Assembly: GCA_963736685.1 (NCBI GenBank)
Contig: CAVTPZ010000018.1
Coordinates: 186,001-250,000, forward strand
Origin: DASUPK01 sp963736685
GTDB taxonomy: Bacteria > Actinomycetota > Thermoleophilia > Solirubrobacterales > 70-9
Direction: 5' to 3'
Length of the DNA: 64,000 nucleotides
In this document: in pieces, positions 1-8,529 of the stretch
Numbering within the stretch: the stretch's first letter is position 1
Layout: every line of letters begins with the position of its first letter
Program-made: the position numbers and the translations under genes
The notes under the pieces: model-generated
What the model saw: only the letters and a program-made list of their open reading frames with translations
Database searches by the model: none
What the model was told of the DNA's origin: nothing

Positions 1-402
1 CATCCGCAGATCTCCGACGCGCAGCTCGGGCGATCGCCGCCCATTCCCCCGCCTGGCGAGGGCGCGGAGCCTCGCCAGCAGCTCGGCGTAGGAGAACGGC
101 TTCACCAGGTAGTCGTCCGCGCCCGCGTCGAGACCCGCGACGCGGTCCCGCACACCGTCGCGGGCGGTCAGCATCAGGATCGGGGAGAAGACTCCGTCGT
201 CGCGCAGGCGACGGCAGACCTCGAACCCGTCGATGCCGGGCAGCATCAGGTCGAGAACGATCGCGTCGTAGTCCGTCGAGCCCGCCATCCAGAGGGCGTC
301 CTCCCCCCTGCCGGCCAGGTCCGCGGCCATTCCCTCCTGCCGCAGTCCCCTGCGGATCAGGCCGGCCATCTTGGCCTCGTCTTCCACGATCAGCACGCGC
401 AT
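1..402 (-). CDS. OmpR/PhoB-type response regulator (3' end cut by window)
   Basis: The reading frame starts at the ATG at 402 (MRVLIVEDEAKMAGLIRRGL) and runs off the left edge, so the winged-helix DNA-binding output domain is almost entirely missing here. The receiver domain is complete: the acidic pocket (VEDE), the phosphoacceptor Asp in AIVLDLMLPG, and the conserved Lys in YLVKPF are visible. Receiver domains of this kind are phosphorylated by a partner histidine kinase and then bind promoters. It lies just downstream of the ABC-2 transporter operon on the same strand, so it may be cotranscribed; the kinase would be expected beyond the left edge. Confidence 0.9.
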   Translation of the reverse strand, partial: MRVLIVEDEAKMAGLIRRGLRQEGMAADLAGRGEDALWMAGSTDYDAIVLDLMLPGIDGFEVCRRLRDDGVFSPILMLTARDGVRDRVAGLDAGADDYLVKPFSYAELLARLRALARRGNGRRSPELRVGDLRM

Positions 403-458
403 CTGAGCTCATCGAGATTGTCCCGCGAAGATGAACGCGAGATGAAAAAGGGACCGAG

Positions 459-1277
459 CTAGCTCTCGGCCACGTCGCGGCGGAGGAAGACGAGCGCGGC
501 GGCCGCCAATGCCGGGAGCCCGTACAGGGCGCAGACCCAGAGAGAGCGGACGATCGGCGCCCAGTCCGCCGGCGTTCGGAGGAGACCCTGCCAGGCGTTG
601 AACTGGGTGCTGAGCAGATAGGGATGAAGCCCGCTCAGCCCCGGCAGGATCCCGACGAGCTGGACCAGGAGGGAGAACATCAGGGTCCCGACGATCGCGG
701 CTCCGCTGTTTCGGAACACCGTCGAGAGCAGGAGGCCGATGCAGGCGATCGCCAGGATCGGCAGCAGATAGACGAGCAGGCTGGCGCCCACCAGTTCGAG
801 ACCCTTGGGAGCCGAGACGACCGTTCCCGACAGGGTGGTCACGGGGTTGAAGCCGGACGCCAGAATTCCCGCCCCCAGCGCGACCACACCGGCGATCGCG
901 ATTGCGAGGATCGCATAGGTGATGGCCGCCAGGGCCTTGCCGGCGAACACCTGATGGCGCTCGACGGAGCGGGTCAGGATCATCTTGAGGGTCGCGTTGC
1001 GGTCCTCTGAGGCAACGATGTCCCCGGCGACCAGAGCGGTGATCAGCGGGAAGAGCCAGATCGAGCCGAAGAGCAGGAGTACGAGCGGCACCGCAAGCCC
1101 CGTGTCGTGGACGTACTTCCCGAAGGCGACGTCGTTCGGGCGCCCACCGCCGGTGACCAGGGCGATCACGAAGATGATCGGGACCGCGGCCGCAGCCCCC
1201 AGGCCGAGGTAGGTCCGCTTCTGGGCACGGAGCTTGCGCAGCTCCCAGCGATAGACCGTCAGCACTCCCGCCCTCAC
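459..1277 (-). CDS. ABC-2 type transporter permease
   Basis: 272-residue membrane protein with about six hydrophobic segments and a short cytoplasmic N-terminus (GVLTVYRWELRKLRAQ), the usual layout of ABC-2 permeases. The GTG start overlaps the TGA stop of the upstream ATPase gene by four bases (GTGA), which indicates translational coupling. It should form a transporter with the ATPase at 1274-2242. The substrate cannot be read from the sequence; families of this type export drugs, lipids or peptides, or act as stress sensors together with a neighbouring regulator, and a response regulator does follow directly. Confidence 0.88.
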   Translation of the reverse strand: MRAGVLTVYRWELRKLRAQKRTYLGLGAAAAVPIIFVIALVTGGGRPNDVAFGKYVHDTGLAVPLVLLLFGSIWLFPLITALVAGDIVASEDRNATLKMILTRSVERHQVFAGKALAAITYAILAIAIAGVVALGAGILASGFNPVTTLSGTVVSAPKGLELVGASLLVYLLPILAIACIGLLLSTVFRNSGAAIVGTLMFSLLVQLVGILPGLSGLHPYLLSTQFNAWQGLLRTPADWAPIVRSLWVCALYGLPALAAAALVFLRRDVAES

Positions 1278-2242
1278 GCCAGCTCCTCGATCAGCTGCTT
1301 CGTGTGTGTTTCTCGCGTGCGCTCGTCGCCCTCGGTGAGCTGGAAGAAGAGATCCTCGAGCGTCGCCTGCTGAGGCGTGAGCTCCAGCACCGGCGCGCCT
1401 GACTCGGCCAGCGCGATCGAGAGCGCCGCGACGGCGTCCTCGTCCTCGGACTTGAAGGCCAGGGCCGCCTCGGAGGTCACGAGCAGCTCGATGCCGGGCT
1501 GAGCCGCACAGACGTCCGTGGCCCGCGCGTCATCTGTGGTCCGGAGCCGGTAGCTCACCCCCGCTCGGCTTCGAAGCTCGGCGAGAGAGCCCTCATAGGC
1601 CACCCGCCCGTTGCGGATGATCGCCACGCGGTTGCAGAGCTCCTCCACCTCGTTCATCTGGTGGCTGGAGAGCAGCACGGTGATCCCCCGCTCGCCCAGA
1701 TCCCGGATCAACATCCTCATGTCGCGCATCCCGGCCGGGTCGAGCCCGGTGGCCGGTTCGTCCAGCAGCAGCAGGCGCGGCCTGCGGAGCAGCGCCGAGG
1801 CGATCCCGAGCCGCTGCCGCATGCCGTGGGAATACCCCTTGACCTTGTCCTTGGCGCGATCCCGGAGCTCCACGATCTCGAGGACCTCGTCGATGGTTGC
1901 CCTGCCGCGGTCGCCGTCGCCGCCGTCCAGCGCCTGGCAGAGCCTCAGGTTGTCCATGCCGCTGAGATACGGATAGAACGACGGAGCCTCGACAAAGCCC
2001 GCCACCCCTTCCAAGGCCGCGACGCTGATCTGGGGATCCCGCCCGAAGATCCGCACGGACCCCTCGCTCGGCCGGATCAGCCCCAGCATCATCCGCAGCG
2101 AAGTGGTCTTGCCGGCGCCGTTCGGCCCGAGGTAGCCGAAGACGTCTCCGGAGTTGACCGTCAGGTCGACGTCGTCGACCGCGGTGATCTCCCCGTAGCG
2201 CTTGATCAGCCCGCGGACCTCAATCGGCGGAGACTCCGCCAT
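1274..2242 (-). CDS. ABC transporter ATP-binding protein
   Basis: 322-residue nucleotide-binding protein. Walker A is GPNGAGKTTS near residue 40, the signature motif is YSHGMRQRLGIASAL, and Walker B is LLLLDEPATGLDP followed by the switch His region LSSHQM. The roughly 90 residues after the ATPase core form the small C-terminal domain typical of drug/lipid-type ABC-2 ATPases. The start ATG lies three bases after the stop of the LolA-like gene upstream, and the stop overlaps the permease start, so the three genes form one operon. Confidence 0.95.
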   Translation of the reverse strand: MAESPPIEVRGLIKRYGEITAVDDVDLTVNSGDVFGYLGPNGAGKTTSLRMMLGLIRPSEGSVRIFGRDPQISVAALEGVAGFVEAPSFYPYLSGMDNLRLCQALDGGDGDRGRATIDEVLEIVELRDRAKDKVKGYSHGMRQRLGIASALLRRPRLLLLDEPATGLDPAGMRDMRMLIRDLGERGITVLLSSHQMNEVEELCNRVAIIRNGRVAYEGSLAELRSRAGVSYRLRTTDDARATDVCAAQPGIELLVTSEAALAFKSEDEDAVAALSIALAESGAPVLELTPQQATLEDLFFQLTEGDERTRETHTKQLIEELA

Positions 2243-2245
2243 CGA

Positions 2246-3451
2246 CTACAGGGCTCGTGCGGCCGTCAGCACCGTTGCGGAAGGAGCAGAGGCGAGCACC
2301 GTGTAGGAGACGCCGTTGCGCTGGAACGTGACGACGGTCCCGAGCGCGGTCTCGAGCTGCTGGCCCTGGGCTCCGTTCACCGAGACCTGCGGGAGGCTGA
2401 GCTGGCCGTGATCGCCGCCGGCCTGGGATGAGCCGTGCGACCCATCCGCGGGCTGCTCGATCACGGCGATCCCGCCGAGGCCCTGTCCGTAGGTGACGAG
2501 CGCTCCCGCGTTCCCCTCGCTCTGGATCAGGCGGACCTCGTTCCGGGTGAGGCCCGCGAGCGTGTCGGGGGCGGAGAGCGGGATCGAGGCCTGCTGCTGC
2601 ACGGCCTGCAGGCCGGTGACCGGCTTCGCCTCGCCGCCACCGCCGTCCTGGTGCGCGGGCGGGCTGATCTCGGTGACTTTGGCGTCAGGCGGAGGCTTCA
2701 CGTCGAAGACCGAGGCTGAAACCGGGCCGTAGGAGATGTCTGTGACCTTGAGCTCGAGAACCGGCGAGCTGTCGCCCTTCGGATAGACAGCGGCGCGGAG
2801 CGGCGTCCCGTGCACCGCGTCCCAGGCGAGCTCGGCGCCGCCGAGAAGGCCGCCGTTCTGCTTCGGCTCCACTCGCATGTTGTAGGCCGGCTGGCCCGCG
2901 ATGTCGGTGGGCTGCGCTCCGCTCACGATGGCGTGCTCGGCGAACTTCGCGATTTCCTTCTTGATCTGGTCGAGCGACGGCGGCTGCTCATTCGCCGAGC
3001 TCGTCCCGTCCGCGGCGCGATGTTCGGCCGGAAGCGTTCCCTCGTAGGCCGTGTTCGATCCGGAGTCGAAGACAGACCAGCTATGGCCGTCGGAGACCAC
3101 CTGGCTGTCGCTGGTGGCGCCCTCCGCGCTCGAGTCCGCCTGGAGCTCGATGCGGAGGTGCCCATCCGCGGTGGCCCAGAACCGCCCGGAGGCGCCGGTT
3201 AGCAGCGGGTCTGCGCCCTGCACGTTGGAACCCGTGATCAGGTCGTTGGTGAAGTGGATGCGTGCGCTGACCCCCTCGACCTTGGGAGCGCTGAGGGCGT
3301 CATGCACGGCAACCGGCAGGGGCTCCGCTGGGGGCGTCGGTCCGCCGCCGGTCGCGGCCATGGCCAGAGCGGTGGCCGCGACGCCGACCGTCACGGTCAG
3401 CGCACAGAGAGCGATCAGGCGACGCGTGGAGATGCTTCGCAGGTACTTCAT
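2246..3451 (-). CDS. LolA-like exported lipoprotein-carrier-fold protein
   Basis: 401 residues with an N-terminal signal/anchor (positively charged start, then ALCALTVTVGVAATALAMAA) and a beta-rich exported body. The pattern of an outer-membrane-lipoprotein-sorting/RseB-like fold is visible: residues on strands such as GRFWATADGHLRIELQ and SQVVSDGHSWSVFDSGSNTAYEG. In Gram-positives these proteins are thought to handle lipids or lipoproteins near the membrane. A good ribosome site (GAGGGG) precedes the ATG at 3451. It is the first gene of the operon with the ABC-2 ATPase and permease, which suggests it delivers or senses the transported substrate. Assignment rests on pattern only. Confidence 0.75.
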   Translation of the reverse strand: MKYLRSISTRRLIALCALTVTVGVAATALAMAATGGGPTPPAEPLPVAVHDALSAPKVEGVSARIHFTNDLITGSNVQGADPLLTGASGRFWATADGHLRIELQADSSAEGATSDSQVVSDGHSWSVFDSGSNTAYEGTLPAEHRAADGTSSANEQPPSLDQIKKEIAKFAEHAIVSGAQPTDIAGQPAYNMRVEPKQNGGLLGGAELAWDAVHGTPLRAAVYPKGDSSPVLELKVTDISYGPVSASVFDVKPPPDAKVTEISPPAHQDGGGGEAKPVTGLQAVQQQASIPLSAPDTLAGLTRNEVRLIQSEGNAGALVTYGQGLGGIAVIEQPADGSHGSSQAGGDHGQLSLPQVSVNGAQGQQLETALGTVVTFQRNGVSYTVLASAPSATVLTAARAL

Positions 3452-3475
3452 CCCCTCAAAGGCTACGCCTCGACG

Positions 3476-4549
3476 TTAAGGAATTTCTGACAGCCGCAGG
3501 ACCGAATCCACGCTGGTCTCCTGTGCGCCGATCCCACCGGCGAGGTAGCCGACGCTCCCCACCGTGCCGGCGGCCGCGTCTAATACGGGTGTCGGCAAAT
3601 GCCCAGCCGGCGCCAGCCTGCGGCCCGAAGGATCGAAGCGAAGGACCTGGTCGCTTGCCGCACCGTTGCGGCGACCACCGACCAGGTAGATGGCACCGTC
3701 AAGCACCACCGCGGACGCATGGGAGACGGACTCCGGGAGATGCGCCGCGACCGACGCCCGGCGCGTGGCGGTGTCGAATTCCTGGATTGTGTTCGTGTCG
3801 GCCCCGCTGCCAAGCTCCCCGCCGAAGGCGTAGATACGGTCGCCCATTGCCGTGACCGCTGCATAGCGCACGGCGGTCGGCAGCCTCCCGGCGATGGTGA
3901 AACTGCGTCCGTCGCCAGTTCGGTAGATGGTGGCAGACGGCTGCTGGCCGTCAAATCCACCGAGGACATAGGCCGATGCGCCGATGCTGACCGCGGATAG
4001 ATCAGACAGCGCGGCAGGCAGATGCCCGATCTGGCGTGCCGAGCCACCCGGTGAGAGCTCCTGAACCGCGTCGAGGGTCGTGCTCGCCCCGCCGCCGAAG
4101 ACCAGCGTCCGCCCTCCCAGGGCCGTCGCGGCGGCATCGTGCAACGGCTGCGACAGCGTGCCGGCGCTTGACACCTTTCCAGTGCGCGGGTCGATGGACA
4201 GCACGGAGTCCGTGGAGACGTCAGCCCTGTCGGCACCGCCGATCACGAGGAGCCGCCCACCACTCACCGCAGCCGTAGCCCCATGGATCGGCTGGGGAAG
4301 CCGTACCGGCGAGATGGTCGCCCTGGGAGGAGCGGTTCGGGCCGCCCGCGCTGACGCATCCGACCCCGTGGTCGCGGTGGACTTTGAGCCCCCGTTCGAG
4401 AAGAGACCCCTGGCTCCAAGGACGACAAGCCAGCCCACCACCACGACGAGGAGGAGGAGTCGCACCAGACCGCGCTGGCGAGAACCGCTTATCCGCTGGC
4501 GTGGGCGGGTGGGAGGTCGGGGTTGAGGATCCGATCGAGCATTCGCCAT
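3476..4549 (-). CDS. Membrane-anchored kelch-repeat beta-propeller protein
   Basis: 357 residues. An Arg/Pro-rich cytoplasmic N-terminus is followed by one membrane segment (LVRLLLLVVVVGWLVVLGA, about residues 28-46), then five to six kelch-like repeats of about 48 residues, each with a GG doublet and a conserved aromatic or Tyr/Gly region (for example RLLVIGGADRADVSTDSV and TLVFGGGASTTLDAVQELS). The propeller would sit outside the membrane. It is divergent from the YVTN propeller at 4617, with only 67 bases between the starts, so the two probably share a promoter region. Ligand unknown. Confidence 0.85.
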   Translation of the reverse strand: MANARSDPQPRPPTRPRQRISGSRQRGLVRLLLLVVVVGWLVVLGARGLFSNGGSKSTATTGSDASARAARTAPPRATISPVRLPQPIHGATAAVSGGRLLVIGGADRADVSTDSVLSIDPRTGKVSSAGTLSQPLHDAAATALGGRTLVFGGGASTTLDAVQELSPGGSARQIGHLPAALSDLSAVSIGASAYVLGGFDGQQPSATIYRTGDGRSFTIAGRLPTAVRYAAVTAMGDRIYAFGGELGSGADTNTIQEFDTATRRASVAAHLPESVSHASAVVLDGAIYLVGGRRNGAASDQVLRFDPSGRRLAPAGHLPTPVLDAAAGTVGSVGYLAGGIGAQETSVDSVLRLSEIP

Positions 4550-4616
4550 GCGCTGACTATCCCGGGATTTCGGGCTGCCCAGCGGCCGTACCTCGAAGTG
4601 TTCAGGTTCCCGTCAG

Positions 4617-5927
4617 GTGGTCGGTGGGACCTTGAGGAAGGACAGAGCCTCTCGCACGACCCATTTCAAACGCTTGCCACACGCCCCCTCCGCCAGCCCG
4701 GATCCGAATGAGCGCTTGCGACGCGAGCGGCGCCGCAGGGCCGAGGTCGCCCGCGCTCGGCGCCGGGGTTTGATCCGGCTTGGCGTCCTGATCGCCGGCC
4801 TCGGGATCGCCGCTGTGGTGATCGTCTCCCTTCTCGGTGGATCCAACAGGCCCCATGGCTCGCCTCTGGCAGCCGAACGCGGCAGCGCGTCGAGCCGGGC
4901 GCGGAGCTTCGCCGTGCCCCCGTTGCTCAACCCGCATGACGTCTACGCCGCCGACCGGCCCGGCAGGCTCGCGCCGGCCGTCAGGAACTTCCCCAGCCGG
5001 GTGTATGTCCCGAACAGCGAGAGCGACACGGTCAGCGTGATCAATCCCAATACATACCGGGTGATCGACCAGTTTCCGGTCGGGGCCAACCCGCAACACG
5101 TCGTACCGTCCTACGACCTGAAGACGCTCTGGGTCAACAACGACCAGGGCAACAGCCTCACTCCGATCGATCCCCGAACGGGAAAGCCGGGCCACACCAT
5201 CCCGGTGAGCGATCCGTACAACCTCTACTTCACGCCGGATGGTCGCTACGCGATCGTCGTCTCGGAGCGCTTGCAACGGCTCGACTTCCGGGACGCGCGA
5301 ACGATGCGCCTCCACCACTCGCTCTCGATCCCGTGCACCGGCCCGAACCACATGGACTTCACCGCCGACGGCCGTTACCTGTTCCTGAGCTGCGAGTTCG
5401 ACGGCAAGCTGATCAAAGTCGACGTGCCCCATGAGAGGGTCGTGGGCTCAATCCCTCTCGATCCGGGGGGAGCGCCCCAGGACGTGAAGCTCTCGCCCGA
5501 CGGCAAGGTCTTCTACGTCGCCGACATGTCGAGGAACGGCGTCTGGGTGGTCAACCCCAAGTCGATGCGCCGGGTGGGCTTCATACCCACCGGCGTCGGC
5601 GCCCATGGCCTCTACGTGAGCCGAGACTCGCGCTATCTGTACGTGTCGAATCGCATGGAGGGCTCGGTGTCGGTGATCTCATTCGCCACCCGCAAGGTGG
5701 TGCACAAGTGGCGGCTCCCCGGCGGCGGCAGCCCCGACATGGGCGGAGTCTCGGCCGACGGCAAGGTGCTCTGGCTCACCGGCCGCTACAACGCCGAGGT
5801 CTACGCGATCAGCACCGTCACCGGCAAGTTGCTCGCCCGGATACCCGTCGGCAACGGCCCTCACGGCCTCTGCGTATACCCGCAGCCGGGCCGCTATTCG
5901 CTTGGCCACACGGGCGTTTTCCGGTAG
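4617..5927 (+). CDS. Membrane-anchored YVTN-type beta-propeller protein
   Basis: 436 residues from a GTG at 4617; an in-frame TTG at 4632 is an alternative start. A basic N-terminus (NERLRRERRRRAEVARARRR) precedes a single membrane segment near residues 52-72, then repeated blades with the YVTN-family look: VYVPNSESDTVSVINPNT, YLYVSNRMEGSVSVISF, GHTIPVSDPYNLYFTPDGR. Such propellers are usually extracytoplasmic binding or scaffold domains. It is transcribed away from the kelch propeller and ends seven bases from the convergent histidine kinase. Specific role unknown. Confidence 0.85.
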   Translation: MVGGTLRKDRASRTTHFKRLPHAPSASPDPNERLRRERRRRAEVARARRRGLIRLGVLIAGLGIAAVVIVSLLGGSNRPHGSPLAAERGSASSRARSFAVPPLLNPHDVYAADRPGRLAPAVRNFPSRVYVPNSESDTVSVINPNTYRVIDQFPVGANPQHVVPSYDLKTLWVNNDQGNSLTPIDPRTGKPGHTIPVSDPYNLYFTPDGRYAIVVSERLQRLDFRDARTMRLHHSLSIPCTGPNHMDFTADGRYLFLSCEFDGKLIKVDVPHERVVGSIPLDPGGAPQDVKLSPDGKVFYVADMSRNGVWVVNPKSMRRVGFIPTGVGAHGLYVSRDSRYLYVSNRMEGSVSVISFATRKVVHKWRLPGGGSPDMGGVSADGKVLWLTGRYNAEVYAISTVTGKLLARIPVGNGPHGLCVYPQPGRYSLGHTGVFR

Positions 5928-5934
5928 TGCGTCG

Positions 5935-7284
5935 CTAGCGGGATCTGGCGAGGGGAATACGAGCCCGGAAAGTTGCGCCCGCGCCGTTCTGAACCGCCTC
6001 GACGTCTCCTCCGACCGCACGGGCCAGTCTGCGCGCTAGGGCGAGGCCGAGGCCCGCCCCGCGATGATCGTCCGTGGAGCCCGCCTCCCCACGAAATCCC
6101 GGCTCGAAGATGCGATCGCGTTCGGTCATATCGATGCCCGGGCCATCATCATGAACCAGGAACTCGACCGCCTCGCCGTTGGGTCTAACCGTCACGTCCA
6201 CCTGGCTGCTGCCGTAGCGGCAGGCGTTCTCGATCAGCGGCACCAGTATGCGCTCGGCGGTGTCGGCATCGATGTCGACCCTGCTGGAATCGCCGGACAC
6301 GCTCAGGCGAAGCTCCATTCCCGCTTCGCGCGCGACCCTGTCGCATGCGGCGATCGCGCCCTCGCCGACCGCGTCGGCAGGGGCCGTTCCGAGGTTCTCG
6401 AGCGACTCGGCCCTTGCGGCGGCCATCAGGGTCTCGAGTGTGCCCTGCATCTGCGAGGCGCTCGACCTGACCTCGCGAAGAGCGTCCCTGTATTCCTCGC
6501 TCCCACGATTGCGACGCAGCGCCAGCTCGGCCTCCGTCACGATCGCCGCCAACGGCGTCCTGAGCTCATGCGAGAGCTCGGCGGAAAGTAGCTGCTCGTG
6601 ACGCAGGCTCGACGCCAAACGAGCGAGCATGTCGTTGAACGTGGCAGCGAGCTGGGTGAGCTCATCGTGGGGCTCCCTCACGTTGAATCGGTGATCGAGG
6701 TCGTGCTCGCTCCAATCGGCGGCCTCAGTCGTCATCAAGGCCACCGGCCGGAGCGCCCGCGTCACAACCAGCCGGGTGGCGATCACCACCATCAAGAGAG
6801 CCGCGGCGGCGTAGATCAGGGATGCCCCAAGGGCCTTTGACGCCGAGTGCTCGTACGGCTCGAGGGAGATCGCGGCGACCACGGTGCCGGCTCTGGCGCC
6901 ACCCTGCATGACAGGAAGTCCGAGAAGGCGAGTGTCGACGGTGGAGTCCTCGGCGTGAGCCCGGGGACCGCGGGCGAGCGAGTCCGCCAGCCGCTGCGCG
7001 GAATCCGGTCCGGGCGGACGCTCGATCGCGTGTGTTCCGGAATAGATCCACACCTGGGAGTCAGGCAACGCCCGGTCGGCACTCTCCTTCACCCGAACAG
7101 ATCCATTGTTGACCGAGACCTCCTCGAGCGCAGCGGACGCGCGCGCCTGCAGGACGCGGTTGGCGTCGGCATCGAGATTGGAGCGCAGCAGAAGGTTGAA
7201 ACCGGCGGTGAGCACGGCGAGGGTGATCGCGGCCGCCACCGTGACGAGGATGGTCAGTCGAGTCCTGAGGCTGAAGCGGCTCAT
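5935..7284 (-). CDS. Two-component sensor histidine kinase
   Basis: 449 residues from the ATG at 7284 (MSRFSLRTRL), which overlaps the stop of the response-regulator gene as ATGA. Layout: membrane segment about 11-33, extracytoplasmic sensor about 34-150, second membrane segment about 153-172, HAMP linker, dimerisation helix with the phospho-accepting His239 in AELSHELRTPLA, then the ATPase domain with the N box (LIENACRYG) and G boxes (DDGPGID, GAGLGLALARRL). It should phosphorylate the adjacent regulator at 7281-7955. An upstream in-frame GTG at 7413 is rejected because it would lie deep inside the regulator gene. Confidence 0.93.
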   Translation of the reverse strand: MSRFSLRTRLTILVTVAAAITLAVLTAGFNLLLRSNLDADANRVLQARASAALEEVSVNNGSVRVKESADRALPDSQVWIYSGTHAIERPPGPDSAQRLADSLARGPRAHAEDSTVDTRLLGLPVMQGGARAGTVVAAISLEPYEHSASKALGASLIYAAAALLMVVIATRLVVTRALRPVALMTTEAADWSEHDLDHRFNVREPHDELTQLAATFNDMLARLASSLRHEQLLSAELSHELRTPLAAIVTEAELALRRNRGSEEYRDALREVRSSASQMQGTLETLMAAARAESLENLGTAPADAVGEGAIAACDRVAREAGMELRLSVSGDSSRVDIDADTAERILVPLIENACRYGSSQVDVTVRPNGEAVEFLVHDDGPGIDMTERDRIFEPGFRGEAGSTDDHRGAGLGLALARRLARAVGGDVEAVQNGAGATFRARIPLARSR

Positions 7285-7955
7285 TCCAGGCGGTAGCCGA
7301 CGCCATGCACGGTGCCGATCCTGGCTTCGGTGGGCAACCCGGAGAGCTTCTTCCGCAGGCGCGCCAGGTAAACGTCGAGCGTGTTGTCGTGAACAATCGC
7401 GCCGCTGGGCCAACCGCTCGCGATCAGCTCCCGCCGGCGGAGAGTCTCACCCTGCCTGCCGGCCAGGGCGCCCAGCAGCCTGAACTCGGTCGGTGTGAGA
7501 GACACGCTCGCCTCCCCGGACGAGACCGCATGAGCAGACGGGTCAAGGCGGAGATCGCCGGCGACCGCCACCGGCAGCGCCCCCGGCGCTCGGCGGAGCA
7601 GCGCGCGCAGACGAGCAAGCAGCTCGGCGAACTCAAACGGCTTCGTCAGATAGTCGTCGCCACCAGCGCTGAAGCCGGCGAGGCGATCGACCATCGCGTC
7701 GCGCGCCGTCAGGAACAGGACCGGCGCATCGACCTCTCGCGCGCGGACCGCCTGGACCACGTCGCGGCCGTCGGCATCCGGGAGCCCGATGTCGACCACC
7801 AGGAGGTTGGGGGGATCGGCCTCGGCAAGGGCGACTGCATCCTCTCCGCGGATCGCCTGGACGACCTCGAAGCCTTCCTCCTCCAGTCCCCGACGAAGCA
7901 GACGACGGAGGTCGGCGTCATCTTCGATCACCAATACGCGCGGAAGCACCCGCAC
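7281..7955 (-). CDS. OmpR-family response regulator
   Basis: 224 residues. Receiver domain with acidic pair EDD at 11-13, phosphoacceptor Asp55 in LLVVDIGLPD and the conserved Lys in YLTKPF; then a winged-helix output domain with the usual LTPTEFRLLGAL motif and DNA-recognition region VHDNTLDVYLARLRKKL. The stop overlaps the start of the kinase gene, so the two are translated together. Start is a GTG at 7955. The small exported-protein gene at 8010 lies directly upstream on the same strand and may belong to the same transcript or be a target. Confidence 0.94.
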   Translation of the reverse strand: MRVLPRVLVIEDDADLRRLLRRGLEEEGFEVVQAIRGEDAVALAEADPPNLLVVDIGLPDADGRDVVQAVRAREVDAPVLFLTARDAMVDRLAGFSAGGDDYLTKPFEFAELLARLRALLRRAPGALPVAVAGDLRLDPSAHAVSSGEASVSLTPTEFRLLGALAGRQGETLRRRELIASGWPSGAIVHDNTLDVYLARLRKKLSGLPTEARIGTVHGVGYRLE

Positions 7956-8009
7956 AGGGTGCTCCCGCTACCTGAATAACTCCTGAACGCCCTCAATGGA
8001 CCATCGGGG

Positions 8010-8267
8010 CTAGCGCTCGCCCTGGTCGTTTCCCGGCTGGTCGTTGGTCTCCTCATCCTGGGCGCCGCTCTGGACGTGGTCGGTGTCGCTCGGCGAGCTG
8101 TCCGGCGCGTTGGCCTGCTCATCCTGTGCCTCGGAATGCAGCTTCGACTGCCATGCCGGCGCCGAGCTGTTTGAGCCCTGCGCCAGCGCGATACCTCCGA
8201 CGCCGAGGGCAGCGACGACCGCCGCAACCAAGCCAACAGCCGTCTTGGTTTTCATTCGTTCGAGCAT
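8010..8267 (-). CDS. Small exported or membrane-anchored acidic protein
   Basis: 85 residues from the ATG at 8267, chosen because AAAGGAAAC lies just upstream; an in-frame ATG at 8309 would add 14 residues. A basic start (ERMKTKT) is followed by a hydrophobic stretch (AVGLVAAVVAALGVGGIALA) and then a polar, Asp/Glu/Gln/Ser-rich tail without recognisable domain. It could be a cleaved secreted peptide or a single-pass membrane protein. It precedes a two-component system on the same strand, so a sensory or accessory role is possible but unproven. Confidence 0.65.
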   Translation of the reverse strand: MLERMKTKTAVGLVAAVVAALGVGGIALAQGSNSSAPAWQSKLHSEAQDEQANAPDSSPSDTDHVQSGAQDEETNDQPGNDQGER

Positions 8268-8353
8268 TGTTTCCTTTCGGTCTGGAGCGCGACTGCCCCG
8301 CTTCAACACCGCTCAGAATGCGGGCCAGCGCATGAAATCCTCCTGATCGGCGC

Positions 8354-8515
8354 TCAGTGGCCGGCGAGCCAGAGGGCCCAGGCGAACAGGAAGAGGGCTC
8401 CGGCGGTCAGCACGGCGCTGGCTCCGAGCGAGCCATGCATGGCCGAGCTGAGGGCGAAGAGGGTGCAGATGAACCCGCCCCATACGCTCAGTCCCCAGAT
8501 CGGTCGGCCGCGCAT
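8354..8515 (-). CDS. 53-residue two-helix membrane peptide
   Basis: This frame reads MRGRPIWGLSVWGGFICTLF onward, for 53 residues to a TGA at 8354-8356. It has two clear hydrophobic helices (about 7-27 and 32-51) separated by a short HGSLGAS turn, ending LWLAGH. It begins 14 bases after the stop of the COG4705-type membrane protein gene on the same strand, with an AGGAA ribosome-site candidate. The hydrophobicity pattern, Trp/Phe content and operon spacing support real coding. No family recognised. Too short for ordinary ORF calling. Confidence 0.6.
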   Translation of the reverse strand: MRGRPIWGLSVWGGFICTLFALSSAMHGSLGASAVLTAGALFLFAWALWLAGH

Positions 8516-8529
8516 GTCCGTGACATTCC

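Noticed and set aside
7285..7413. Longer start for the histidine kinase
   Set aside because: Would lie inside the response regulator; ATGA overlap at 7281-7284 supports the shorter start.
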